From assembly GCA_038226175.1 (NCBI GenBank), contig JBBRQP010000003.1, forward strand, positions 1 through 64,000: a DNA stretch of 64,000 nucleotides, written 5' to 3'. The stretch is from JBBRQP01 sp038226175 (GTDB taxonomy: Bacteria; Cyanobacteriota; Cyanobacteriia; Gloeobacterales; Anthocerotibacteraceae). How positions within the stretch are numbered: position 1 is the stretch's first letter; every line of letters begins with the position of its first letter. A model generated the notes under the pieces. It saw only the letters and a program-made list of their open reading frames with translations. It had not been told where the DNA came from and did no database searches. Below are positions 7,467 to 15,752 of this stretch, one piece after another. A program made the position numbers and the translations under genes.

Positions 7467-9917
7467 ATGTCCAAGCAGATTATTATTGCGGAACAACACC
7501 GTCTCGCTGCTGTTTTTTTTGAAGACCAGATCCAAGAACTGATTGTTGCCAAGGGTAGCCACCAAATCGGCGATGTGCATCTAGGTGTGATTGAAAATGT
7601 CTTGCCTAGTATTGATGCTGCTTTTGTCAATATTGGTGGTTCTGAGCGCAACGGTTTTATCCATGTCACCGACCTCGGACCCATTCGCCAAAAACGAGCC
7701 TCAGCCGCGATTACCGAACTGGTCTTGCCCCAACAAAAGATTTTAGTGCAGGTCATGAAAGAGCCGACCGGCAATAAAGGTCCACGCTTGACAGGCAATA
7801 TTACCCTGCCCGGACGTTTTTTAGTATTGATGCCCTATGGGCGTGGGGTTAATCTCTCTCGTCGCATTCGTGATGAAGACCAACGCCATCATTTGCGGGC
7901 GCTAGCAATCTTGATCAAGCCCGAAGGTATGGGTTTATTGGTACGCACCGAGGCTGAAGGCGTCGATGAACAATCAATCCTTGACGACCTCGAAGCCCTC
8001 AAAAAACAATGGGAAAAGATTCAACAAAAGGCCTTAGTTGCCCGTCCTCCAGCGATGCTCAATCGGGATGAAGACTTTATTCAACGGGTTTTGCGTGATA
8101 CTTATAGTAATCAGGTCAACCGTATTGTTGTTGATACCGCCTTTGGGCAAAAGCGCGTTAAGCAACAACTTATTAACTGGAATGGCAGCAAAATGCCCCC
8201 CGGTTTGTATGTCGAACATCACCGCGAAGCAAGCTCACTGCTAGATTATTATCGGGTTAACGCCGCGATCCGCGAAGCGCTCAAACCTCGGGTTGACTTG
8301 CCCTCCGGCGGTTATATCGTGATTGAACCGACCGAAGCTCTGATCGTTATTGATGTCAACTCTGGTAGCTTCACCCGTTCGGCAACCTCCCGCGAGACCG
8401 TACTCTGGACTAACTGTGAAGCTGCTACTGAGATTGCCCGTCAATTACGTCTGCGCAATGTGGCTGGGGTAATCATTGTGGACTTCATTGATATGGAATC
8501 CCGCCGTGACCAATTGCAGGTGCTCGAGCATTTTTCTAAAGCCCTCAAAGCCGATAAAGCTCATCCTCAAATTGCTCAGCTAACCGAACTTGGTCTTGTC
8601 GAACTAACCCGTAAACGTCAAGGTCAGAGTATTTACGAAGTCTTCGGACGGCCTTGCTCGGCCTGTGATGGTTTGGGTCTGTTGGCAACACTTCCCGGAG
8701 AAAAAGACCGCGTTGACGCTGCGCTCAGTGATGGTTTCCGTGAAGAAACCCTTTTGGCAGGCGAAATCTTCAAGAGTAATGATGAAGATGATTTCTCCGG
8801 TGATGATGAAGAGAGCTCACGTAGTTTTGGTGAGAGTGATGAAGACGAAAAAGAAGGCGAATTAGGCGCTAATCATCCTACCTTCCGGCTTGATCGTCGA
8901 CCAACCCGTAGTACCGGAAGTTCGCGCCCAGCATCACCGGGACGCACTTCAGATCGTACTAGTGAGCGTCAAACTCCCGTACGCCCCCCTGTCGAAGAAG
9001 GCACAAAACTAGGTAATGACCGCAATCGCCGTCGTAACCAACGTAATGCACCACCTAGCCGCCGCAGCCCCGAGCAATCTGCCTCACTACCGCAGACAAC
9101 TCTGCCAGAAATGGGTGATCCTTTACCCCAAGAATTTCCTGATCAAACGCCACCACCTGGTTTCTTTACCCCGGTTGTTGCCCCCTTAATCCCCGACTTG
9201 TCCCCTACTCCCGTCGTGGATGCAGAAACAGAAGTGGTAGCCACTGCGCCTGTAGTAGCGCCACCGATCCTAGCAATACCCGTTGTGGTTGTTGAAGTGC
9301 AAGAAGAAGTAGAGCTACCGTTACTAGTGCCACCATTGGTGACCCCGCCGCCTTCCTTGACCACTATTGCCCCTCCGGTTATGGTAGTCGCGAGCCCAGT
9401 TATCATAGAACCGATTCCTGAGCCGGAACCTACCCCCGAGCCTCCTGCTAATCGTCGCCGTCGTCGTCGCACCCAAGCTGAAGAAAGTGTAGTAGAGACA
9501 CCTACTTCAGTAACGGCAGAAACTATGGCTACTGAAGTCGTAGTCGCGGATGAAACGGTAGATGCGGTAATGATTCCTACGGTTGAACCTGTGGCACCAG
9601 AAGTTCTTGTGGTGGCTGTAAGTGAGGCTGAAACGATAACAATCACTGCCGAACCTATCTTGGTCGAAGTTGCGCTATCTACGCTAGCGGATAGCGTAGT
9701 GCAAGCTGTGTTTGAAGTTATATCTGAAGCAGGTTTGGCTACAGAAGCGGAAGCGACGAGCTTACCAGAAGATACTTCCGTGCTGGGTGTTTTAATGGAT
9801 AACGAAGTAGTGAAATCTGCTTCAGAACTTGCACCTGTGCCAGACAGTACCCCTGAATTGATCGTTGAAACGTCTACGGAAAGCGTAGAACCTGTCATTG
9901 AAGAGGGCAATACTTAA
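7467..9917 (+). CDS. rne: Ribonuclease E/G
   Basis: An 816-residue endoribonuclease that starts mRNA decay and rRNA/tRNA processing. The start is ATG at 7467, 5 bp after AAGGAG, rather than the TTG one codon earlier. Catalytic half (about residues 1-410): S1 RNA-binding domain at 35-120, DNase I-like domain with metal-binding Asp in VIDVNSGSF (~296) and VDFIDM (~339), and the zinc-link CSACDGLG (~398). The remaining ~400 residues are disordered, acidic, then Pro/Val-rich. Cyanobacterial RNase E normally ends with an Arg-rich peptide that binds PNPase; here an Arg6 run is at residues 663-668 and is followed by about 148 more acidic residues. A strong terminator follows. Confidence 0.95.
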   Translation: MSKQIIIAEQHRLAAVFFEDQIQELIVAKGSHQIGDVHLGVIENVLPSIDAAFVNIGGSERNGFIHVTDLGPIRQKRASAAITELVLPQQKILVQVMKEPTGNKGPRLTGNITLPGRFLVLMPYGRGVNLSRRIRDEDQRHHLRALAILIKPEGMGLLVRTEAEGVDEQSILDDLEALKKQWEKIQQKALVARPPAMLNRDEDFIQRVLRDTYSNQVNRIVVDTAFGQKRVKQQLINWNGSKMPPGLYVEHHREASSLLDYYRVNAAIREALKPRVDLPSGGYIVIEPTEALIVIDVNSGSFTRSATSRETVLWTNCEAATEIARQLRLRNVAGVIIVDFIDMESRRDQLQVLEHFSKALKADKAHPQIAQLTELGLVELTRKRQGQSIYEVFGRPCSACDGLGLLATLPGEKDRVDAALSDGFREETLLAGEIFKSNDEDDFSGDDEESSRSFGESDEDEKEGELGANHPTFRLDRRPTRSTGSSRPASPGRTSDRTSERQTPVRPPVEEGTKLGNDRNRRRNQRNAPPSRRSPEQSASLPQTTLPEMGDPLPQEFPDQTPPPGFFTPVVAPLIPDLSPTPVVDAETEVVATAPVVAPPILAIPVVVVEVQEEVELPLLVPPLVTPPPSLTTIAPPVMVVASPVIIEPIPEPEPTPEPPANRRRRRRTQAEESVVETPTSVTAETMATEVVVADETVDAVMIPTVEPVAPEVLVVAVSEAETITITAEPILVEVALSTLADSVVQAVFEVISEAGLATEAEATSLPEDTSVLGVLMDNEVVKSASELAPVPDSTPELIVETSTESVEPVIEEGNT

Positions 9918-9936
9918 GCTCTGCCCCGCTTTATTA

Positions 9937-9970
9937 TCAAAAAGCTCCTGTTGGATCAGGAGCTTTTTGA
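9937..9970 (+). terminator. Intrinsic terminator of rne
   Basis: A perfect 14-bp inverted repeat (TCAAAAAGCTCCTG / CAGGAGCTTTTTGA) with a 6-nt loop, 19 bp after the rne stop. The A-tract/T-tract flanks make it a classic rho-independent terminator. Confidence 0.9.
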
Positions 9971-10114
9971 TGACTAGGCTATTTTTACATTTAGCTAAAA
10001 CTTATACTGGGTTTTAGGCTTGGAGCTTAGGTGATGGTTTTGCTCTCCCCCAAAATAAGCTACCCTGACTCCGATGGCGAATCCATGGTCGATAATAATG
10101 AGCAGCTTACTTAA

Positions 10115-10693
10115 ATGGTCTTAATTAAAGAAAACCTAGAAATTCTTTTTGCGGATAACCCCCTCGTATTTGTTGCTAGAGATTTACTTTGGTATCCTGT
10201 CCAAGGCGATAACAAATTACGTCAAGCTCCTAATACCTTAGTGGCTTTTGGGCGACCCAAGGGTAAGCGCGGCAGTTATCAACAGTGGCAAGAAAAACAT
10301 ATTGTGTTCCAAGTCGTATTTGAAATATTATCACCTGGTAATACCCTCAAAGAAATGGCGAAGAAGCTAGTTTTTTATGACCGTTATGCGGTCGAGGAAT
10401 ATTATTTATATGACCCGGATAAAAATGACCTGAGTGGTTGGCTAAGAGTGGAGGGTGAGCGAGAAGCGATTGACGAAATCCATGATTGGGTAAGTCCTCG
10501 TTTGGGCATTCGTTTCTGTTTGACCGATGAGACCTTGGCAATCTATCGACCTGATGGTGAGAAGTTTTTGAGTCCAGTTGCATTATCGCAACGCACTAAG
10601 CAGTCCGAACAACGCGCTGAACAAGCTGAACGACGAGCAGAAAGACTTACGGCAAAACTCCGGCAGCTCGGCGTAGACGCTGAGAATATTTGA
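10115..10693 (+). CDS. Uma2-family (DUF820) endonuclease-like protein
   Basis: A 192-residue protein of the Uma2/DUF820 family, a PD-(D/E)XK nuclease fold expanded in cyanobacteria. Family features visible: ELVVFE-like segment VFEILSPGNT (~residue 70), KLVFYDRYAVEEYYLYDPD (~85-105) and a C-terminal heptad-rich stretch (QRTKQSEQRAEQAERRAER) that should form a coiled coil. Biological role of the family is unsettled. The gene stands alone, 200 bp after rne, which ends in a terminator; that 200-bp gap shows no other feature I can support. Confidence 0.85.
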   Translation: MVLIKENLEILFADNPLVFVARDLLWYPVQGDNKLRQAPNTLVAFGRPKGKRGSYQQWQEKHIVFQVVFEILSPGNTLKEMAKKLVFYDRYAVEEYYLYDPDKNDLSGWLRVEGEREAIDEIHDWVSPRLGIRFCLTDETLAIYRPDGEKFLSPVALSQRTKQSEQRAEQAERRAERLTAKLRQLGVDAENI

Positions 10694-10707
10694 AGTAGCC
10701 GTTATTG

Positions 10708-11070
10708 TTACTGACGCCTTTGTTGAGTTACATTGACAATTCTATAAACTCCTGATGTAGCATCAGGCAATTGTTTAGGTATTTTATGATCTTTGGTAAT
10801 GGAACCGTTGACACAACAGGTATGGTTGTTTTCGCACACAGATATAATCTTTTTTCCGACAAAAGATTTGGTACTAAAGTAATACATAACCGTATCACCA
10901 CTCTCTCGACCAAAATAGTAAAGATATGAGTATGGTTTGGCTACATGTAATTTACCCCTAATATTGTAATTATCTGATGCCCATACTCTGCCAGACATTA
11001 CTACAGTGAGAACTACTAAAGTCAAGACTTGATCAAGTTTAATCACGTTTTTTATGTTGTTTACCTGCAA
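10708..11070 (-). CDS. Small secreted hypothetical protein
   Basis: About 120 residues from a TTG at 11070, or 112 from a GTG at 11046; neither has a clear ribosome site. From the GTG the N-terminus reads as a signal peptide (hydrophobic LTLVVLTVV, cleavage after VWA). The mature part of about 85 residues has a YYFGRESGDTVMYYF segment and three Cys (CENNHTCCVNG) that could form disulfides in the periplasm. I recognise no family. Its A/T-rich coding sequence differs from its neighbours, which may point to recent acquisition. Convergent with the Uma2 gene. Confidence 0.6.
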   Translation of the reverse strand: MQVNNIKNVIKLDQVLTLVVLTVVMSGRVWASDNYNIRGKLHVAKPYSYLYYFGRESGDTVMYYFSTKSFVGKKIISVCENNHTCCVNGSITKDHKIPKQLPDATSGVYRIVNVTQQRRQ

Positions 11071-11181
11071 CCACTGCTCATGTAAATCTTACTAGTAGTT
11101 AGTAAAATTTATACATACTGTTATGCACGTATGATCAGCTTCATTTTTGTCAACAAGGTTACGTTAAGTCAATTCTCCCAA

Positions 11182-11397
11182 CTAATCTTCATCCGTCTCT
11201 AATTCCAGTAGGTAGCTATAGGGCGCAACTAATTCTGGGCAAGTGTACTGAAGGCACTTGAGGTGTTTCCAGTCTTCTAAGCCTGCTAAGACATTATCGT
11301 AGGCATCTTCTTCGAGACGGGTGACCAGTTGAGCAACTTCTTGCTCCGTCCAGTGGTGTAAGGATTTGGCGATAGGGGCAGACATGATGTCCCTCAC
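11182..11397 (-). CDS. Small conserved-type cyanobacterial protein (DUF2555-like)
   Basis: A 71-residue acidic protein. The layout WTEQEVAQLVTRLEEDAYDNVLAGLEDW followed by CPELVAPYSYLLELE resembles, from memory, the small cyanobacterial family DUF2555; I cannot confirm this without a search. No membrane segment or signal peptide. It stands alone, divergent from the Rieske-type gene with a 110-bp gap. Alternative start: the second Met at residue 5 (MSAPIAK). Function unknown. Confidence 0.65.
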   Translation of the reverse strand: MRDIMSAPIAKSLHHWTEQEVAQLVTRLEEDAYDNVLAGLEDWKHLKCLQYTCPELVAPYSYLLELETDED

Positions 11398-11506
11398 AGG
11401 TTGGGAGTACTTTCAAGTTTAGCGCAGGCTCGCATGGTTAGCATGCATTCGACTGCAAAGCCCGGAACAGAGTAAATTATAGATATACCGCCCAAGAGCC
11501 AATCCC

Positions 11507-11860
11507 ATGAACTGGATCAAAGTTCTCAGTCAAAGCGAACTCCCCAATGCAGCCCGTGAAGTCGTCACCATCGGTGATCGTAAAGTGTTGGTGCTCAACC
11601 ATAACGGAAAAATTTACGCCCTCAACAACAGCTGTCCGCATCTCAAACTTCCGCTCAAAAGTGGCGAAATTAAGGACAACACCCTAATTTGTTCTTTTCA
11701 CCACAGTGCTTTTGACCTTGATACCGGAAATGCCGTGGCTTGGTGTACCTTTCCACCGTTGATTGGCAATGTCCTAGGCGCGATTTCTTCTCCTAAGCCC
11801 GCAGAAGTTTTCTCAACCAAAATCGAAGAGGGCAGCATCTATGTTGCCATGGCTGAGTGA
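11507..11860 (+). CDS. Rieske [2Fe-2S] domain protein
   Basis: A 117-residue soluble Rieske-type ferredoxin. Cluster ligands are Cys43 and His45 (CPHLKLPL) and Cys62 and His65 (CSFHHSAFDL). There is no membrane anchor, so it is not the PetC subunit of cytochrome b6f; it resembles stand-alone ferredoxin components of the NirD/dioxygenase type and would carry one electron. The partner enzyme is unknown. It lies 65 bp upstream of ilvC on the same strand, perhaps co-transcribed. Confidence 0.85.
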   Translation: MNWIKVLSQSELPNAAREVVTIGDRKVLVLNHNGKIYALNNSCPHLKLPLKSGEIKDNTLICSFHHSAFDLDTGNAVAWCTFPPLIGNVLGAISSPKPAEVFSTKIEEGSIYVAMAE

Positions 11861-11925
11861 TCTAGACAACAAATTCATCCCCAAGAATGCTACTATTGCT
11901 ACACAATGCCCTTGGGGAACCTGTT

Positions 11926-12921
11926 ATGGCTCAGATGTACTACGATGCGGATGCCGATCTCGCTTACTTTCAGAATAAAACCGTTGCCATTATCGGTTAC
12001 GGCTCGCAGGGTCACGCCCACGCCCTCAATCTGAAAGAGTCCGGTATTAATGTCATCGTCGGTCTTTATCAGGGCAGTCCCTCGTGGCGCAAAGCTGAGC
12101 AAGCAGGCTTAACGGTTTATACTACTGCTGAAGCAACCCAAAAAGCTGACTTGATTATGATCTTGCTGCCCGATGAGCGACAAAAAGCGATCTATGAACA
12201 AGATATCGCGCCCTATCTCAATGAAACAAAAACCTTAGCTTTTGCCCACGGTTTTAATATTCACTTTTCGCAAATTGTACCGCCCGCTGGGGTAGATGTA
12301 GTGATGGTAGCGCCCAAAGGCCCTGGTCATTTGGTTCGTCGCCAATACCAAGAAGGCAAAGGTGTTCCGGCCTTATTTGCCGTCGGACGTAATAGTTCTA
12401 GTCAAGCCCGGGCCGTCGCCATGGCCTATGCTAAAGGCATTGGTGGCACCCGCGCCGGAATTTTGGAAACCAGCTTTCGTGAGGAAACCGAGACCGATTT
12501 ATTTGGTGAACAAGTAGTCTTATGCGGCGGCCTGACGGCCTTGATTAAAGCTGGATTTGAGACTTTAGTAGATGCTGGGTATCAACCCGAGGTTGCTTAC
12601 TTTGAGTGTTTGCATGAAGTCAAACTGATTGTGGACTTGATCATCGAAGGTGGCCTCGAAAATATGCGCAAATCCATCTCCAATACCGCCGAATTTGGGG
12701 ATTATACCCGTGGCCCACGCATCGTCACTGACGATACCCGCCGCGAAATGAAGAAGATCCTCAGCGAAATTCAACAGGGTGTATTTGCTAAAGAGTGGGT
12801 TCTCGAAAACCAAGCCGGAGCCCCAGCCTTTCTCGCTACCCGTCGTCGCGAAACCGAGCATCCTATCGAAGAAGTCGGGCAGGATCTGCGCGCCATGATG
12901 AGCTGGTTGCATAAAGACTAG
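11926..12921 (+). CDS. ilvC: Ketol-acid reductoisomerase
   Basis: A 331-residue class I KARI: isomerises and reduces acetolactate or acetohydroxybutyrate with NADPH in valine, leucine and isoleucine synthesis. The start is taken at ATG 11926 (MAQMYYDADADL), matching the family; an upstream in-frame ATG at 11887 would add 13 hydrophobic residues of no known use. The N-terminal Rossmann fold has IIGYGSQGHAHALNL; the KARI domain has the metal-binding GLTALIKAGFETLVDAGY and EETETDLFGEQ segments. The gene ends 4 bp from a convergent cytochrome gene. Confidence 0.96.
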   Translation: MAQMYYDADADLAYFQNKTVAIIGYGSQGHAHALNLKESGINVIVGLYQGSPSWRKAEQAGLTVYTTAEATQKADLIMILLPDERQKAIYEQDIAPYLNETKTLAFAHGFNIHFSQIVPPAGVDVVMVAPKGPGHLVRRQYQEGKGVPALFAVGRNSSSQARAVAMAYAKGIGGTRAGILETSFREETETDLFGEQVVLCGGLTALIKAGFETLVDAGYQPEVAYFECLHEVKLIVDLIIEGGLENMRKSISNTAEFGDYTRGPRIVTDDTRREMKKILSEIQQGVFAKEWVLENQAGAPAFLATRRRETEHPIEEVGQDLRAMMSWLHKD

Positions 12922-12925
12922 GCTT

Positions 12926-13381
12926 TTATTCATCCCCAGTCACCACATAATCACCCTTAGCTGCATTGACATGACATTGGGTGCAGCTACTGGCATCAAG
13001 AGGACTGGGTAAGCTTACTTTAGGATGTAGAGCTTTGAAATAACGGGAATCAGCGACTACAAAGGGCACTTCCTCGTTTTCTTGCAAAGGCCGTGAATAA
13101 TCCTTGAGGTATTGCCACACTAACTGCCGTTCAATGCTACCCATCATTGGCAAGGTACGTCCGTAGTGATTACTTTGTTCTAACAAGACTTGTCGCCAAG
13201 ATTCTGACGGAAAAACTTCTGGGGGCAAGGCTAGATGACAGCGTGAGCACCGTTCGCTATAAAGGTTTTGCGCCAATTGGTAGCGTTTGGGTAACGGGCC
13301 AGGCTCCACCTGAGCTAGGACACGCGATAACAAAAGCCCTAGACCGATGACGGCTAATCCACCTGCTATCAGTGATTTCAC
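12926..13381 (-). CDS. Diheme cytochrome c
   Basis: A 151-residue exported c-type cytochrome. N-terminal hydrophobic segment (residues 4-22) is a signal peptide or anchor. Two heme-attachment motifs are present: CSRCH at 45-49 and CTQCH at 133-137, with WRQVLLEQSNHYGRTLP between them, the pattern of the 'DHC' diheme cytochrome family found in cyanobacteria. It would carry electrons in the periplasm; the partner is unknown. The start overlaps the stop of the Tic22-like gene by 4 bases, so the two are co-translated. Confidence 0.85.
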   Translation of the reverse strand: MKSLIAGGLAVIGLGLLLSRVLAQVEPGPLPKRYQLAQNLYSERCSRCHLALPPEVFPSESWRQVLLEQSNHYGRTLPMMGSIERQLVWQYLKDYSRPLQENEEVPFVVADSRYFKALHPKVSLPSPLDASSCTQCHVNAAKGDYVVTGDE

Positions 13382-14154
13382 TTGCTGCTCGCAGGTGCGG
13401 GGTTGACCTGTTTAGCAAACTTGAGCGAAGTCTGTGAGGGAATCATCACGATGCGGTCAGCATCACTAGACTTTTCCATTTTCAATAAAATACCTAACAG
13501 GTTTTGGAAGGGTGCCACACTGATACGCGTTTGCGCCGCGAGCTTGTTATTACTTTTTGTTAGATTATTGAGCGCGTTTTGGGCATCGGTTTCATCAAAA
13601 AAGTAGAGCTGGTTAGGGGTTGTGCTGTCCTTACGTTGGACACTGATCACTTTTTTACCCGTAAGATCCGTCAAGGCAAAAATGGGAATGCCAGGAAAAG
13701 TTTTGAGGTCTTTGTTGGTCTTTTTGGCTAGCGTAAGGGCGAAGTCTAGAGTGGACTTGTGAGGAATAATATCAATTTTGAGGGGCTTATTTTGAGCTTT
13801 TTGGGCTTCACCAAATTCTAAGGCTTTGCCTAGTGGAAGCGCCCGAATCGAAACGGCTTTAGCGAGGGTAGGGTTAGATGCTTTGAGGGCGTTATTAAAA
13901 TTTTGGATTTCTTGGGGTGACAAAAAGAACGTGGCATATTGCGTACCGCTTTTATCATTTTTGGGACTGACGAGAATCGGGTTACCCTTTTCATTAACCA
14001 GCGTAAATACTGGAATTTGGGTCAGGCGATTGAATACATCTTTGCGATCAAGGGCTAATACTGGCTGAATTAGAGAAAAATTACCTGTAGCTGGAACCAA
14101 ACTTAGCAAGGCACCAATGGCACACCGTAACGCCATAGCCAAAATAATCTTCAA
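13378..14154 (-). CDS. tic22: Tic22-family periplasmic protein
   Basis: A 258-residue protein with a signal peptide (hydrophobic LRCAIGALLSLVPA, cleavage near ALA at ~34). It then shows the family pattern: KLTQIPVFTLVNEKGNP, a two-fold repeat of the same fold (IPVFTLV... / IPIFALTD...) and YFFDETDAQNAL. Cyanobacterial Tic22 homologues act in the periplasm and thylakoid lumen and are linked to outer-membrane protein biogenesis; the plant homologue serves chloroplast import. It is the first gene of a two-gene unit with the diheme cytochrome. Confidence 0.8.
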   Translation of the reverse strand: MKIILAMALRCAIGALLSLVPATGNFSLIQPVLALDRKDVFNRLTQIPVFTLVNEKGNPILVSPKNDKSGTQYATFFLSPQEIQNFNNALKASNPTLAKAVSIRALPLGKALEFGEAQKAQNKPLKIDIIPHKSTLDFALTLAKKTNKDLKTFPGIPIFALTDLTGKKVISVQRKDSTTPNQLYFFDETDAQNALNNLTKSNNKLAAQTRISVAPFQNLLGILLKMEKSSDADRIVMIPSQTSLKFAKQVNPAPASSK

Positions 14155-14200
14155 AGGGAGGCTCCAAGTTTCTCACTCATTGTAAGAGTTTTGGTTCAGC

Positions 14201-14959
14201 TTAAACCAATTTCCCTGTGATTTGACAGGGCTGGCTGGTAGTCTGAGCGTTCAAAAATCCATGTTTGCCTAGAAGTTCGGCTAGGTTGGTTTGTTCCTCA
14301 AGTAACGCTGCATGACCGCTATAGGGTAAAAGTTGGGTTTGCACCTGCGAAAAAAGTTTGGCCAAGCGGTTGACTTCGCTGACTGAGGGCAACAGGCGAT
14401 CCGCGCCGCCTGCCACTAGTAATATCGGCAACGTTAATTTAGCCAAATCAGGATCGCAAAAGGGTTCTTCGAGCAAGGTCAAACGATGACGAATGGTCGA
14501 GGCGGGGACAGAGCGTAAAACCTTGAGTAATAAACGCCGTTCTGGCGGTGTAATGCGATGGATCGCCGCCAAGAAATACATAAAGCCCGGAGCCGCCCAA
14601 TCTAGCGGGATATCTGGTAGCCAACCGACCCCGCGTGCAGCTTGCATCAACCATAGCTGCTTGGGCCAGGCTGTCGCCGGGTTAATCAAGACCAAGCTCT
14701 GAAATAACCGGGGCGCTGCGAGAGCCGCGCGCAAAGCCCAACACCCGCCAAAAGATTCGCCACACAAGATCACCTCACGCCCCACTGGCACGGCGCTGAT
14801 CACCTGCTGAGTCAACTCAGCCCAATCACCCCGGTCACAAACCCCCAAAGATACGATCTGCACATCACATAGCGGAGCCAAAAGAGCTGACTGCCGCTCA
14901 AAGAGCTTACCCGTAGCGTCAAGGCCGGGTAAATAAATCAACAAAGGCCGCTCTACCAT
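14201..14959 (-). CDS. Alpha/beta hydrolase, partner of acyltransferase
   Basis: A 252-residue hydrolase. It opens with LIYLPGLDATGKLF (oxyanion region) and has the nucleophile elbow CGESFGG at residues 66-72 (Ser69), an acid Asp in VAGGADRLLPS and a His in YSGHAALLEE. This is the domain that precedes the acyltransferase in plant esterase/lipase/thioesterase proteins such as phytyl ester synthases. Here it is a separate gene that starts 7 bases inside the upstream acyltransferase gene. A role in making or recycling phytyl, plastoquinone or triacylglycerol esters is inferred. Confidence 0.82.
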   Translation of the reverse strand: MVERPLLIYLPGLDATGKLFERQSALLAPLCDVQIVSLGVCDRGDWAELTQQVISAVPVGREVILCGESFGGCWALRAALAAPRLFQSLVLINPATAWPKQLWLMQAARGVGWLPDIPLDWAAPGFMYFLAAIHRITPPERRLLLKVLRSVPASTIRHRLTLLEEPFCDPDLAKLTLPILLVAGGADRLLPSVSEVNRLAKLFSQVQTQLLPYSGHAALLEEQTNLAELLGKHGFLNAQTTSQPCQITGKLV

Positions 14960-15684
14960 GGAATTTGATACCCTTGCTGGGTCAGATCACGCGTCAGCTC
15001 GGTGAGTTCAGCCGCCAAACTGCGCGTGATCTGACTGGCTTGACCGTGCTCGTAGGCCCAGATTTCTTGGCCCGTCACATAACGTGGCGCCCCGACCATA
15101 ATTTGTACCCGCTCATAAACCACATAGGGGTGCCAGCCAGCTTGCTGAAACATCGGCTCCTGCCCATCAAATAAGCGTAAGAGTGCCAAAGGCATCAATG
15201 GTCCACTCTGCTCACTACGCGATACCAAAGCTATTGGCACTAAAGCTAAATTCTCGATACCGCTACGCAGGGCTAGGTGTGCAAATCCCCGCCCAAAGCT
15301 GGCAACCTCAGAGGACGGCGCAACATGGGTCATACGCTGCCCACCTTCAGGAAAAATCGCTAAGCGTTGGCCTTGCTGTAATATTTGCTGGGCTTGGGCG
15401 AGCGCTGCCCAAGATTGACCGCTTGCCCCTAGATAAATCCCACCTAATTGATGGAGCCAACGGTTGAGTAACGGCACTTGGCCTAGATAGTAATGACAAA
15501 TCAGATGCGCCGCCTGCCCTAGGCCACCAAATAGTACCGGAGCATCCAAAAAACTGCGGTGATTGGCGATAATCCAAAGGCTCGGCTGAGTTTGGCCTAA
15601 GGGCACATCATAAGTAACCCGCACTTCAGTCCGAAAGAGGCGCAAAATTTGCTGGGCAATGATTACGGGATGGGTTTCGGACAT
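14953..15684 (-). CDS. PlsC-type lysophospholipid acyltransferase family protein
   Basis: A 243-residue acyltransferase. Block I NHRSFLDAP (His42, Asp47: the H-x4-D catalytic pair), block III FPEGGQRM, and a block IV-like hydrophobic VPIAL segment are visible. It has no long N-terminal membrane segment, unlike PlsC proper, and is closer to the acyltransferase half of plant phytyl ester synthases and their cyanobacterial relatives. It overlaps the hydrolase gene by 7 bases, so the two products probably act together on the same lipid. Confidence 0.85.
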   Translation of the reverse strand: MSETHPVIIAQQILRLFRTEVRVTYDVPLGQTQPSLWIIANHRSFLDAPVLFGGLGQAAHLICHYYLGQVPLLNRWLHQLGGIYLGASGQSWAALAQAQQILQQGQRLAIFPEGGQRMTHVAPSSEVASFGRGFAHLALRSGIENLALVPIALVSRSEQSGPLMPLALLRLFDGQEPMFQQAGWHPYVVYERVQIMVGAPRYVTGQEIWAYEHGQASQITRSLAAELTELTRDLTQQGYQIPW

Positions 15685-15752
15685 GAGAAAAAAGTAAAGT
15701 TATATTAACTCTAGCTTAAATTCAGCGGGGTCATGGGAGCTTCTTGGTACCC

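Noticed and set aside
9143..9910. 255-codon minus-strand frame opposite the rne tail
   Set aside because: It is a shadow of the low-complexity tail of RNase E (Ser/Thr/Gly/Ala-only protein) and has no ribosome site.
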